Of a DNA stretch of 64,000 bases, positions 11,701 to 18,193 are shown piece after piece. The notes below the pieces were generated by a model that was given only the letters and a program-made list of their open reading frames with translations, was not told the DNA's origin and did no database searches. How positions within the stretch are numbered: the stretch's first letter is position 1; each line of letters opens with the position of its first letter. The stretch spans positions 95,619-159,618 of the IMG/VR virus record IMGVR_UViG_3300025849_000010; one strand, 5' to 3'. This stretch comes from a virus. The position numbers and the translations under genes are program-made.

Positions 11701-14479
11701 CAATCATACACATAACTTAGACTTTGGTAGAAGTTCACAAGGTACGCAGCAAATTGGTAAGGTTGGTGTTAAAGGTCCTATTACTGGACAGTTTAACGTT
11801 AACGGTTCGGTATTAGAACTAACGCCAGGCGCCGGTACAGGTTCGGGACAAGGTGCTAAAGTTAACATTTACGGTTCAAATAGTATCGGTTCTGGTAGTG
11901 GCATACAAAGTAGTGAACTAATTGCAAGTTTCTCAGGAGACGCTATTAGACTAAACAAAGATGTTATTACACAAGCAACTAGCTTAGGCACAAATCAATC
12001 AACATTTGATCTTGTTAATGATACTGCAACAACACTTAATATTGGTGGCGCTGCAACAGCTATTGACATCGGTGCATCAAGTGGTTACTTGCACGTTAAC
12101 TCCGCTGACCAAGCAGTTAGTACTACAACAGGTGCGCTACGTGTAGACGGAGGCGGTAGTTTTGGTAAGAACTTGTATGTTGGTGGTAACTTAGTTGCTG
12201 CTGAACTTACACTAACTGGTGCTATTGATGGTAACAGTTACAATGTAGGCGGTATTGAAGTAATTGACACTAACAGACGCTTTATTTCAAGCGGTGGCAC
12301 AACTGGTGAACTTTCAAAAGTACACGGCATTAGCTTTGACTGGGACGGCAACTACGGCGCAGTCGGCGGTTATGTAAACCATGGTATTAGTTCACGTAAC
12401 GAAACTTGGGGAGCTAACGATAGTTTAAGTATTAACTCGTACAACAATGTTAACGTAAGACTTGATACTAACTCTAACAATGCTGCTGCAAGTACATTCT
12501 TCCGCATTAACAATGACGTAAGTCAAACTAATGGTAACATTGTACTAAGTGCAAGAGGCGACGGCAAGGTTGGTATTAACAAAGATCCAAGCGGTACTTA
12601 CAACTTAGATGTTGGCGGTAGCTTTAATGCTACAACTGGTTACATTAACGGTGGTGCAATTTGGACTGACGCTAATGACGGTGATGGCTCAGGCTTAAAC
12701 GCAGACTTGCTAGACGGCTTACATGCATCCAGCTTCCTACGTGTTGATACTGGTGCTGCATTTAGTGGTGGTGTATTTAAGATTAGTGCTCCTGCAACAA
12801 CAATTCAAAACACTGGCGAAGTTAACACATTACAGTTATATCAAGGCAACGGTGCTAATAGTTACGATGCATTTATGACATTCCATATTGGCGGTGACTA
12901 TGCTGTACACTTTGGTTTAGATGGAAGTACAAACGATCTAGCATACGGCGGTTGGTCAGCTGGTGCAGTTGCACATAAAGTATGGCACGCTGGTAATGAT
13001 GGTAGTGGCAGTGGACTTGATGCAGACTTGTTAGATGGACAAGATAGTGCATTCTTCCGTAACGCAAGTAATATTAATGCTGGTACTTTCCCAGATAGAT
13101 TTAGTAGTAGCGAACGTTACAACATTGGATTTATTGACGGTTACGGCGGCGATAGCTACGACAAACTGCGTGTATGGAATAGTGGTTCGTACTCAATAGG
13201 TATGCACAGTGGCCAAACAATGGGTTGGCTAAACGACTATGCTATGACATTCACAATGAATAACGATAGTGATCGTGGCTTTAAATGGCGTCATGAAAGT
13301 GATGGTGTTGCTGATGGTGCTATGGCACTTACAACAGATGGTCGTTTAACAGTTAAGCAGTTCATCTCAGTAGGTAATCAAACTACACGTTACCTAAGAG
13401 AACCAACAGGTAACTACGGTTCGATTCAGATTAGCGGTAGTGGATTTGGTAACTGGGAAGGCTTTAGCATTGACGGTCGTGCAGTATTCATGCATGACGG
13501 TGGCACTGCAACTGGTATCTTCAACGATGTAGATAACGAATGGTTGTTCTACGGTGTACACAACGCACAAACTGAAATGATGCATAATGGTAGTTGGAAA
13601 GTTCAAACACGTTCCAATGGTGCAAACATTGCAGGCGAGCTATATGTTGATAACTGGGTACGCATTGAAAGCAATTCAGGTATTTACTGGGAAGGTGGCA
13701 ACTATGCTGGATGGCACATTTATCCACAAGCAACTAACAGAATCCACATGCGTTCAGCTAACAGCGGAAGTTGTGAAGTTTCTCTTGCTAACAGTGCAAA
13801 CACTATCTATGGTAGATTATATGCAGATGATGCATCACAAGGCTTCCTAAACGAAGATGGCAACTGGGCACTACGTAGCTACAACAACGACGGTGTTTCA
13901 CCTGGTTGGAGATTCTACGAAAACGGTAACGAAAGCTGGACAGGCAACCCAGGTAATGACGTTGGTAAGATTGAATATCACGCTAACAGATTCTACATTG
14001 CATCAGGTGCTAACTCCGATCGTGTTGTACAGTTTAGACGTGATGGAACAGATGTTTCATACGTTGATAACAGTGGTGTTTACCAAGGTACTGCTGCAAG
14101 TGCTAACTGGGCTGACTTGGCAGAGAAATACTTAGCTGACGAAGTTTACGCACACGGTACTGTACTTGCTATTGGTGGCGATGCTGAAGTTACATTGTTC
14201 AAACCAGGCATGAAACTAGCAGGCGTTGTTTCAACACAGCCGGGCTTGATGATGAACCAAACAGACGATAACAGAGATGATCCGATGTGGCCGTTCGTTG
14301 CACTTAAAGGTCGTGTACCAGTTATGATTAATGGTTCAGCTAAGAAAGGCCAGTATATCATTGCAGATCAAGACGGTAAAGGTCGTGCTGTAGACGAACT
14401 AAGTACTATAGCAGAATACACTTTATTAATTGGTACTGCATTAGAAGATGGTACAGATGTAGTTGAAGTGAAGGTATAA
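2717..14479 (+). CDS. Giant tail-fibre-type protein, 3920 residues, with seven-fold internal repeat and beta-helix
   Basis: This is a virion fibre/adhesin-type protein. Residues 1-210 resemble the start of many phage fibres (GEIAINTADGKMFIK). Residues about 210-1280 hold seven repeats, each with a single Cys in a C-x-RD-V/T-G/E context followed by a DA..xDL helix and a G-G-N/D segment. Residues about 1320-1560 look like a right-handed beta-helix/pectate-lyase-type domain. Beyond residue 2600 come GSGL.ADLLDG modules (near 3330 and 3435) and beta repeats common in marine T4-like fibres. The last 125 residues (from WADLAEKYLAD) form a conserved fibre C-terminal domain. Three bases separate its stop from the first CHxS gene, so translation is likely coupled. 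No catalytic residues are recognised. Fibre assignment is good; receptor specificity is unknown. Confidence 0.85.
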   Translation: MANKILHKRNNVSGQEPLAEQLDLGEIAINTADGKMFIKQSDGSIKDVTQQIEKGDTRVVVNDQGNGVVTMEVDGIEKLRVDGTKVYVSDDLEIDDQGSIKLKELGQFGSSSVNIKAPPELEESYDIILPDTDARKGQILQNLGFGQTKWSDPGSLGGNRVYVSAEYGDDTNDGRTGAVKTIKRAAQIASDGIFTPVVDPGESAYAAKDLLEVNRTFLQTEVLNFSTKAFNITYDQAKCERDVGLIIDAIENDLRFGGDAATSHAGAAYSLESSALVKQAQDVATSYGLQRARDLAKSVVTNTPIIDTTQVAVAQQFDGTKTATASEAATVESLGQKVVDFYDNGVGEAPNETQTQDVGLLNAETLIDNNKTFIQNEVIAFLNNKYSGFSFDAAKCSRDTGYIVDAANFDLLYSGNAESHYAGITYLNATASLVRSDQKQETLAGIDYARSLAEKVVLGQQVDYLYQTTVAQNTELTPGTQTEATTVFNNISKVYSILNNGIGTANGVVTTDAGKLNSETLIDQNQDFIKEEVIGYLTTTYPGFSYDQNKCRRDVGYILDAISYDLTHGGNNESIQAALAYYQWTAKDAVNLQLAETRAGITYAIDLAKLVIVNQDPATSYQGIFAQFKDAGNPGDATSQTILTGLGSLIDDIITDGDSTTIGLDIDPNNSVPSAVQDTVNANAILAANKEFIQAEVVAFIEENFGNFNYDPVACERDVGLIVDAVKFDIEHGGDAESIFAGISYYNNVTTGTGEITGDAIEVLRKQLQPTLDAVEYARDLLANVVLQNAVSNLYQSGTTQTFDGTNPSTTSVAQTVFNRANTILTILKNGLGTTNSFTKTTGIGALNTEALLQANTAFLQEEVLGYINNQYPGLTYDQASCRRDVELIVDAIAYDLTHGGNTNSIAAGTAYYRQAAALVVTGQSTETLAGLVHLKELAQKVVRNVTVDVTYSATPQVFDGANPGDVTSANTVGTLADIVIDIVDDGLSPYINITANGALTTDQDILDAGALIASNKLFIQKEVVAYVDGSWINFSSNYNQTTCSRDVGLILDAINFDLTWGGTSNAVAAGIAYFKQSSQLTLQRQLVQTIDGIMHAIRLAQQVVENYPVVSFQNTAAQVTDNLNPGSAEAITKIAELGALIEDIVIDGASATAGVTIFGNGIVPNSNIAVQNAADLIALNRSFIQAEVVSYINTYFTNFTYDTDFCYRDVGLFIDAIQYDLIFGGNERAIEAGKSYYIGNTIVIPGQEFQTVLANRYFQSLVDNILQNIVNKKLYQNVTGQITDPTKIVDGTTLGIVEAEFNTIVDIIENGPTSPNIPTEVEGAFNISYTTIMVSTGEYKEDNPVIIPDYVSIVGDNLRTTIIRPLNANQDIFRIRNGAYLLGVTFKDGLDAFNVPSFTGRYCTAFDDPFDTGVDRTGYIGLRDRPLITQSPYIQNVSIISFLGLSGCLVDGSKVITPNVPRFAIEAENPVFGETPEQGKSMVANAYTMLSFGGIGWRLTNDAYAQIVSCFQIFLGNGCWCQSGAYLSVTNSATNFGLYALRSSGYSANSFVFDRGVIAEVGAQASQQKLITVGTKRTPVNQFVIRLYDDDEYNNLANDITNSFKTIPNIVYFNAGELGELYGDAANYEVVAVGSTTFTVQIGSGKNLGSWVEGGTVDINGAFNPAAVLSASYNNTNGALEIEVTTLPNIGDIVTLTTLTFDGTNYPVNEEGSLSLEDNTITIPGHGLVTGDALTYRRNGNIEINGFADQGLYYVEVLTDDIIRLYQDDSRGFVADIIDVSTGQHYFETQTEEFFIDDIILDADSNKLTHNKYQVLTLAPGTYNFEPGDTIEATTGVYRNKAFVYTYEAATRQLTVSVEKADNSGSLTRIFFDATSIIDRDSSAIPQSNIPVTGFTSRTDLFTAEFTIDPTIVGGVLTNTGALKGTFIRLHRPSIVNSSSHTWEYAGSGTDYNALPQNGGITREEFEQFSDLPGRVYSSGTNELGDFKVGDFIVAENRTGNITFKNTVTVGELSALKLAVSDVVIEAISTDPGLGDNEPGGATDTRLITQNAARSFLANRLGDFIDKNVSTNSVSGAVPQMNAQGLLNSDIIPATRNFSLFTTDKKFGRFNLTDDIPAQEPLQGDIAQERYSRTFFTLSAPIALNEDDVIIELNTGATAIVDEDNGGAATVYLANIEGTFSNNISGNVLNVRGSNTTTYITNTGSSEVRDIQYTMVQDSSSQFLRYLPSGAAFVNGQTITAANSKTQGVITGQVEGVALALDLGNISTGNGYVPSTGSQTYKGVVLSNVSGTGTGAIADISVTNGKVTNVDLTRGGSGYAVGNALTATVDQLGGQNTQDFQVSILGVDNRVFVELLAGKFVATTSSNDYTEDGNAVVTTVPLGNTTLTAFNADTIGNGGNVDYPTSRITINSHIFDNGDVVNYASSPNPAIGGFIQGESYFVKVVDANTIELYNRYDLNAANKVIFTSSSTGTHAFIINYVDTRKDRIYAQDHGFTNGQAFRFVGANPPTGMASGGYYYAGTVSQNTFSVHEFQQDAENSVNGVTQGAINFIQTGSGSADFIHQNITIYGEVNTSGNVETNWALTGSANVDASNIVSGVISTSRLAAVGTANSDTYLKGDSSWDYATRTVRTALNSPLNITGNFYTSGGQNFYFKNTQFDIDRTDGTLGNQSFTNLGVAAFSKAQFNVNSGEVELKAGVLDAGTLDGLDSQYFLDPGNLLNPVPVSRGGTQIDQYIAGDMIYATSPTTLNRLPIGSQGAVMVVDELGNPAWSNDVAPFVEDTNNFGVSRPLEIRHDVTNTPAVGIGVGMQFQVETANNNREVGGTIDAVASDVTFGSEDFSFKFNLMAAGFLAERMVLDSLGNLAIDGDLNVDGGDIKTTKTSATVYDTTVTSLSIGRAATSVTIGADKTGELRVRNATLVVGGDSIETQPVDAKIKAPNSLGTNKQGPDLTIQGGASTGSGVAGSVFIDTGASGSSGSTSNTQVNRVEISGSDNHTHNLDFGRSSQGTQQIGKVGVKGPITGQFNVNGSVLELTPGAGTGSGQGAKVNIYGSNSIGSGSGIQSSELIASFSGDAIRLNKDVITQATSLGTNQSTFDLVNDTATTLNIGGAATAIDIGASSGYLHVNSADQAVSTTTGALRVDGGGSFGKNLYVGGNLVAAELTLTGAIDGNSYNVGGIEVIDTNRRFISSGGTTGELSKVHGISFDWDGNYGAVGGYVNHGISSRNETWGANDSLSINSYNNVNVRLDTNSNNAAASTFFRINNDVSQTNGNIVLSARGDGKVGINKDPSGTYNLDVGGSFNATTGYINGGAIWTDANDGDGSGLNADLLDGLHASSFLRVDTGAAFSGGVFKISAPATTIQNTGEVNTLQLYQGNGANSYDAFMTFHIGGDYAVHFGLDGSTNDLAYGGWSAGAVAHKVWHAGNDGSGSGLDADLLDGQDSAFFRNASNINAGTFPDRFSSSERYNIGFIDGYGGDSYDKLRVWNSGSYSIGMHSGQTMGWLNDYAMTFTMNNDSDRGFKWRHESDGVADGAMALTTDGRLTVKQFISVGNQTTRYLREPTGNYGSIQISGSGFGNWEGFSIDGRAVFMHDGGTATGIFNDVDNEWLFYGVHNAQTEMMHNGSWKVQTRSNGANIAGELYVDNWVRIESNSGIYWEGGNYAGWHIYPQATNRIHMRSANSGSCEVSLANSANTIYGRLYADDASQGFLNEDGNWALRSYNNDGVSPGWRFYENGNESWTGNPGNDVGKIEYHANRFYIASGANSDRVVQFRRDGTDVSYVDNSGVYQGTAASANWADLAEKYLADEVYAHGTVLAIGGDAEVTLFKPGMKLAGVVSTQPGLMMNQTDDNRDDPMWPFVALKGRVPVMINGSAKKGQYIIADQDGKGRAVDELSTIAEYTLLIGTALEDGTDVVEVKV
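3345..6560 (+). repeat. Seven tandem ~160-residue protein repeats inside the giant fibre
   Basis: The repeats are marked by a conserved pattern of F-I-Q/K-x-E-V, then a Y/F-D segment, C-x-R-D-V-G, D-A and a GG-N/D turn. The Cys codons lie at 3431, 3902, 4367, 4859, 5360, 5846 and 6335, a spacing of 465-501 nt. Nucleotide identity between units is low, so the repeats are old or have diverged under selection. I do not recognise the domain. Confidence 0.8.
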
Positions 14480-14482
14480 TTT

Positions 14483-14857
14483 ATGGGAAACATGACAAGA
14501 GCCTCGGCAAGAGATTACTTTACCGGAAATGCCGGGGCTCAGTTACGAGGATTTGACAAAACTATTAACTTTGCTGCTACAGTGTATGTTACAGGAAACG
14601 TGGACGGTGGCCGTGCTGGAACTGCATATGGTAATAGACGTTATGAATACGTAAATGCACCTAACAGTGATTACAACGGAAATGTTTATCCAAATACTAC
14701 ACAAGTAGATGCAACCCAATTAATTGATCAAGCACTTGATGCAATACAACGAACTTGCGATTTAATTGAAGGTCGTATTAGCAATAGTTACTTTGATTGG
14801 AGAATATGTCACGCAAGTTGTCATTATAGCTGCCACGGATCAAGAGGGAGAAGATAA
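14483..14857 (+). CDS. Small tail-linked protein with C-terminal (Cys-His-x-Ser)x3, copy 1
   Basis: A 124-residue protein that begins 3 bp after the giant fibre stop. The N-terminal half has an FDKTIN.AATVY segment and a GTAYGNRRYEYVNA block, both shared with the next gene. The C-terminus has NSYFDWRI followed by CHAS (109-112), CHYS (113-116), CHGS (117-120) and RGRR. Tandem His-x-Ser units are known from HxsA-type precursors of radical SAM maturases, and this gene is followed two genes later by six radical SAM genes. I infer a modified (RiPP-like) peptide substrate or a metal-binding fibre tip. A purely structural role without modification is possible. No signal peptide is seen. Gene call is secure; function is inferred. 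Confidence 0.8.
   Translation: MGNMTRASARDYFTGNAGAQLRGFDKTINFAATVYVTGNVDGGRAGTAYGNRRYEYVNAPNSDYNGNVYPNTTQVDATQLIDQALDAIQRTCDLIEGRISNSYFDWRICHASCHYSCHGSRGRR
14807..14842 (+). other. Tandem Cys-His-x-Ser repeat, copy 1
   Basis: Three contiguous 12-bp units encode CHAS, CHYS and CHGS, followed by RGRR. Both residue pattern and position (extreme C-terminus) are conserved in the neighbouring paralogue, which suggests this is the functional part of the protein. Confidence 0.9.
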
Positions 14858-15240
14858 TGGCAGGATTAAGTCATGCACAATTAGAAGCTCGGTACTATGG
14901 TAATGCATATACAAGAATACGCACATTTGATAAAACTATTAACGTAGCAGCTACAGTATATTATGCGCGATATAATGGTAGTGGCCAAGGAACTGCATAT
15001 GGTAATAGACGTTATGAATACGTAAATGCCGGGCAAGGTGCCTTTGCTAATACAGATATTCCAAATGGTGTAGGTGACAATTTATTAATAAGAGCAGGTG
15101 ATATACAAACATTTGCTTCAAATGCAATCAGCAGAACAGTAAATGGCATAGAAGGAAGAATTACAAATTCGTATTTCGACTTTAGAATATGCCATTCAAG
15201 TTGCCATTATAGCTGCCACGGCAGCAGAGGGAGAAGATAA
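14857..15240 (+). CDS. Small tail-linked protein with C-terminal (Cys-His-x-Ser)x3, copy 2
   Basis: A 127-residue paralogue of the preceding gene. Its ATG shares one base with that gene's TAA stop (TAATG), so the two are translationally coupled. Shared parts are FDKTIN.AATVY, GTAYGNRRYEYVNA, EGRI.NSYFD.RI and the C-terminus. Here the units are CHSS (112-115), CHYS (116-119) and CHGS (120-123), then RGRR. The middle and the N-terminal 20 residues differ, while the two ends of the shared region are almost identical. That pattern fits a conserved recognition region plus conserved core. The following gene starts at the next base after its stop. The proposed role is a radical SAM substrate carried on the tail; this is inference. 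Confidence 0.8.
   Translation: MAGLSHAQLEARYYGNAYTRIRTFDKTINVAATVYYARYNGSGQGTAYGNRRYEYVNAGQGAFANTDIPNGVGDNLLIRAGDIQTFASNAISRTVNGIEGRITNSYFDFRICHSSCHYSCHGSRGRR
15190..15225 (+). other. Tandem Cys-His-x-Ser repeat, copy 2
   Basis: Encodes CHSS, CHYS and CHGS followed by RGRR. Only the x residue of the first unit differs from copy 1 (A versus S). Confidence 0.9.
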
Positions 15241-16302
15241 ATGATAGGCGAAAGTTTTTACTATATCAGTAATAAAAAATACTTAGGACGATCTACTGCA
15301 ATGCTTTCGGCATTATCAGAAAGTCCGTGGAGCGGAGTTCAATCAAGACGTATTAGCATAATAATGCCAGATGGACATAGTGCAGTGCAAGAAAGTTATG
15401 CATCGTCGTTAAGTAATGATTATCCATTAGCAAACGCTGAAGATATGATAACATTTGCTAATTATAGCGATATTGATTCTTGGGAATATCTCAATAACAA
15501 TACTAAGGAATTTTTATTATTTGAATCAGCGCATGAGTTTTTGAAGATGTATGCAAAGTATACAGCTTCGCTATTAAAAACAACAACTAACAAAGATGTT
15601 AAACAAGTTGTTAAGGAATTTATTGTATTAGCAACTACTAGAGATGTAACATACTCGACAATGGGCGATTACAATGAAGGCGATATCAATGCAGCAGTAG
15701 AGGAAGTATTTGCAGAAAACGTATTCTATGATATTCCTAATGCAACCAGTAAGCACTGGGGTTACGATATTCTTTTCTTTATTAATGACAAGTACAATGA
15801 AAATGAAACCTATGCAGAAATTAATGTAACAACAACTGCATTTTTAAGAGAAAAGTTTACAGTACATAGTGATAAAATGATTCATGAAGTTATTAGTATG
15901 TTACAATCTAAAATTGGTTATGTAAGTGTTATTAACAATATTATTGATTGGTTTAATAATAACGGAAATACAGAATGGAATAGAGCTGAGTTTGTGAAAG
16001 ATGTATTTCAAAATACGAATCGCATGCAAGCACTATACAGATTACGTGACTTTTGGAACGATGTAGGTTCTAATAAAGAATTAATGACATTAATTGACGG
16101 GCATGACGAATGGGAATACGAAGAAGTATATAAAGAGTTTGCTAGAACTATTCCAATTGTCATACAAATTGCAGAGGGCGGATTTAATTTTGCAAATAAC
16201 GAAGCACTAAGAAGTGCATGGAGCGAGGTAGAGTTTTTCTATAAACGTAAAAGTCGTATTCCTTATTTGCTGTTTAAAATATTACCACTTGTACCGGAGT
16301 AA
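15241..16302 (+). CDS. Unrecognised 353-residue protein between CHxS genes and radical SAM cluster
   Basis: The ATG follows directly on the stop of the second CHxS gene. The protein is mixed alpha/beta and rich in acidic and aromatic residues (for example SDIDSWEYLNNN and HDEWEYEEVYKEF). It has no Cys motif, Walker motif, signal peptide or membrane segment that I can see. I do not recognise a family. Being located between the putative substrates and the maturases, and co-directional with both, it could be a substrate-binding partner, a chaperone or a fibre-assembly factor. None of these is shown by the sequence. Confidence 0.7.
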   Translation: MIGESFYYISNKKYLGRSTAMLSALSESPWSGVQSRRISIIMPDGHSAVQESYASSLSNDYPLANAEDMITFANYSDIDSWEYLNNNTKEFLLFESAHEFLKMYAKYTASLLKTTTNKDVKQVVKEFIVLATTRDVTYSTMGDYNEGDINAAVEEVFAENVFYDIPNATSKHWGYDILFFINDKYNENETYAEINVTTTAFLREKFTVHSDKMIHEVISMLQSKIGYVSVINNIIDWFNNNGNTEWNRAEFVKDVFQNTNRMQALYRLRDFWNDVGSNKELMTLIDGHDEWEYEEVYKEFARTIPIVIQIAEGGFNFANNEALRSAWSEVEFFYKRKSRIPYLLFKILPLVPE

Positions 16303-16304
16303 AA

Positions 16305-17012
16305 ATGACACAAGAAAATTACACACTGCCACTAAGTCCAACAGATTTAGCAGAAATATATAAAATAAAAACAAGCTCGGAAGATTACGTTCTCAAGGTT
16401 GATTATTTTAAAAGTAAGGAAGTACTGTCAGTAAAACATATACTCGTATATATTGCTAACACTAACTTTAAAGTACAGTTTGAAGGCATTGACGATGAAT
16501 TAATAAATGAATATATAATTTCTAATTTTATGGTTGATTGTCCGTTACTTTCTAGATACATTACGTTAATTGCTAAACGTAAACTAGGACAGGAATATAA
16601 TCAAGTTGACCAAGCATTAAATACTATAATGTCTGATGCTGACATTGATTCATATTTAGAAAAGAATGGCGAATTATTTGACGACTTGTTAGATAAACTA
16701 AAACATGTTACACTGTTTTGTTTAGATCAAGCTGGCAAATATGCCGACAAGTACAAAGAATTTATACCAGAAGAGATTGAACGTGCAGATGAAGAAACTC
16801 AAATTGGACTAAATATTGTATATATTGCAACATACTCGTTGGACTTGTTGTATTTGTTAGGTAATAAATTTGGTCCGTGGCCTACTAATAAATTAAATGT
16901 TAGAGTGTTTAATGATGTTAGTAAGTATCAAGGAGCAGACCTATATAATACATTACTAAAATATGGTGTTGCAACTAGTATGTTAGAATTATTTGACGAG
17001 GAATCAGCATAA
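16305..17012 (+). CDS. Unrecognised 235-residue helical protein
   Basis: Begins 2 bp after the previous stop, and its own stop shares one base with the first radical SAM ATG (TAATG). It is acidic and predicted mainly helical, with PLSPTDLAEIYKIK near the N-terminus and an FGPWPTNK segment near residue 190. The N-terminal 90 residues read like a small winged or beta-hairpin domain, but I cannot identify an RRE (RiPP recognition element) by eye. The tight packing with the radical SAM genes suggests a role in the same process. Confidence 0.65.
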   Translation: MTQENYTLPLSPTDLAEIYKIKTSSEDYVLKVDYFKSKEVLSVKHILVYIANTNFKVQFEGIDDELINEYIISNFMVDCPLLSRYITLIAKRKLGQEYNQVDQALNTIMSDADIDSYLEKNGELFDDLLDKLKHVTLFCLDQAGKYADKYKEFIPEEIERADEETQIGLNIVYIATYSLDLLYLLGNKFGPWPTNKLNVRVFNDVSKYQGADLYNTLLKYGVATSMLELFDEESA

Positions 17013-18193
17013 TGACAATGCAACAATCATATTGTAAACAGATGAAGTATAGTGGGCCAGAAAGTCTACCTCCTTCACACGCCCAGAAGTTTGACGTATT
17101 AATTAACTTTGAAGGCCTTACTGGCTGCGAATATGGTTGTTTAGGATGTTTTGTTAACAAGAATCAAGACGTTACTACAATGAATCAAATGCTAACAACT
17201 GCAAAAGAACTTGCAGATGGTGTAAAGCGTACAGGTTTAAACTTACGTGAGTTTGTTGTAGGTCCGACAGATTTATTCTCTGCGTCAAATACTGATAGCA
17301 TTCTTAATAATACTATTATACAAGATATAATGCGCGAACACACTAATGCACGTATTGCTACACCTAGTAAGATAGACGGCGTGAGCATGGAAAGGTTGCG
17401 AGAAGTATTTGCAATACTTGATGATCCTTCTAAGTATAGAGACGAAATGATCATTGAGTTTATTATGCCAGTTGGCGATGTTGATCGTATACTAAATGAC
17501 GAAGAATACTTTAAAGATATTAAATCAAAATTAGAATTCTTTAAATCCGAAACTCCCAAGAAAATTGACTGGAGTTGGACATTACAAGCAAGTAATGTTA
17601 TGCAAAAACATCTAACTAAAGAAAACTATAATAAACTGCTATATAAGATTCTTGATGAATATGAAACTATTCTAGAAATGAACCCAGCGTTCTCTAGAGC
17701 ACCGAGTGTATTGCACCAGCGTAAGAACTTAGTAGCATGGAATAACTTCCTAAAAGAAGTAGTAGATCAAGACAATTTTAAAGACGTTACAATGAGTATG
17801 GCTAACTTATATTGTAACTCCATGAACTTCATAGGGTTAACTGTTGTTCCTGGATTAGAGACGCCACGTGTATTTTTAAATGTAATGTTACACGAACAAG
17901 CATTCTTTACACAGCATAGGGATTTAGAAGTAACAGGACTAAGTTTTGAAGAAATTCTAGTCAAGAGGGATCACTTAATAGCACAAGGGTTAGCTAAGTC
18001 GTCTAAAGTTAAGGATTGTGCAGATTGCAAATATGCAGTAGCATGTGCAAACAGACTAATATTCCAAGCACAAGATGCAATGAACATGCACGAATGTTTA
18101 ATGCCGCTAGAAGTATTAGAACTGTATAATCCGTTTGTTACTAGTAACGAACAGTGGAACGACGATGCTTTAAAAATCGTCAATGCTCGTTAA
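17012..18193 (+). CDS. Radical SAM protein 1 (GPTD paralogue)
   Basis: A 393-residue radical SAM enzyme. The CX3CX2C motif for the [4Fe-4S]/SAM cluster is C39, C43 and C46, followed by FVNK. At the place of the usual SAM-binding GGE motif there is GPTD (84-87). A C-terminal four-Cys set, C336-x2-C339-x5-C345-x16-C362, fits an auxiliary Fe-S (SPASM/twitch-like) cluster. It is the first of five paralogues with the same plan. Its start overlaps the upstream stop and its end overlaps the next gene by 11 nt. The likely role is radical modification of a peptide; the nearest candidates are the CHxS proteins. Radical SAM assignment is strong; the reaction is unknown. Confidence 0.88.
   Translation: MTMQQSYCKQMKYSGPESLPPSHAQKFDVLINFEGLTGCEYGCLGCFVNKNQDVTTMNQMLTTAKELADGVKRTGLNLREFVVGPTDLFSASNTDSILNNTIIQDIMREHTNARIATPSKIDGVSMERLREVFAILDDPSKYRDEMIIEFIMPVGDVDRILNDEEYFKDIKSKLEFFKSETPKKIDWSWTLQASNVMQKHLTKENYNKLLYKILDEYETILEMNPAFSRAPSVLHQRKNLVAWNNFLKEVVDQDNFKDVTMSMANLYCNSMNFIGLTVVPGLETPRVFLNVMLHEQAFFTQHRDLEVTGLSFEEILVKRDHLIAQGLAKSSKVKDCADCKYAVACANRLIFQAQDAMNMHECLMPLEVLELYNPFVTSNEQWNDDALKIVNAR

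Noticed and set aside
14483-15240. Calling the CHxS proteins HxsA
   Set aside because: The HxsA family has H-x-S without the Cys in each unit, and its partner enzymes were not identified with certainty here. The likeness is noted but the name is not applied.
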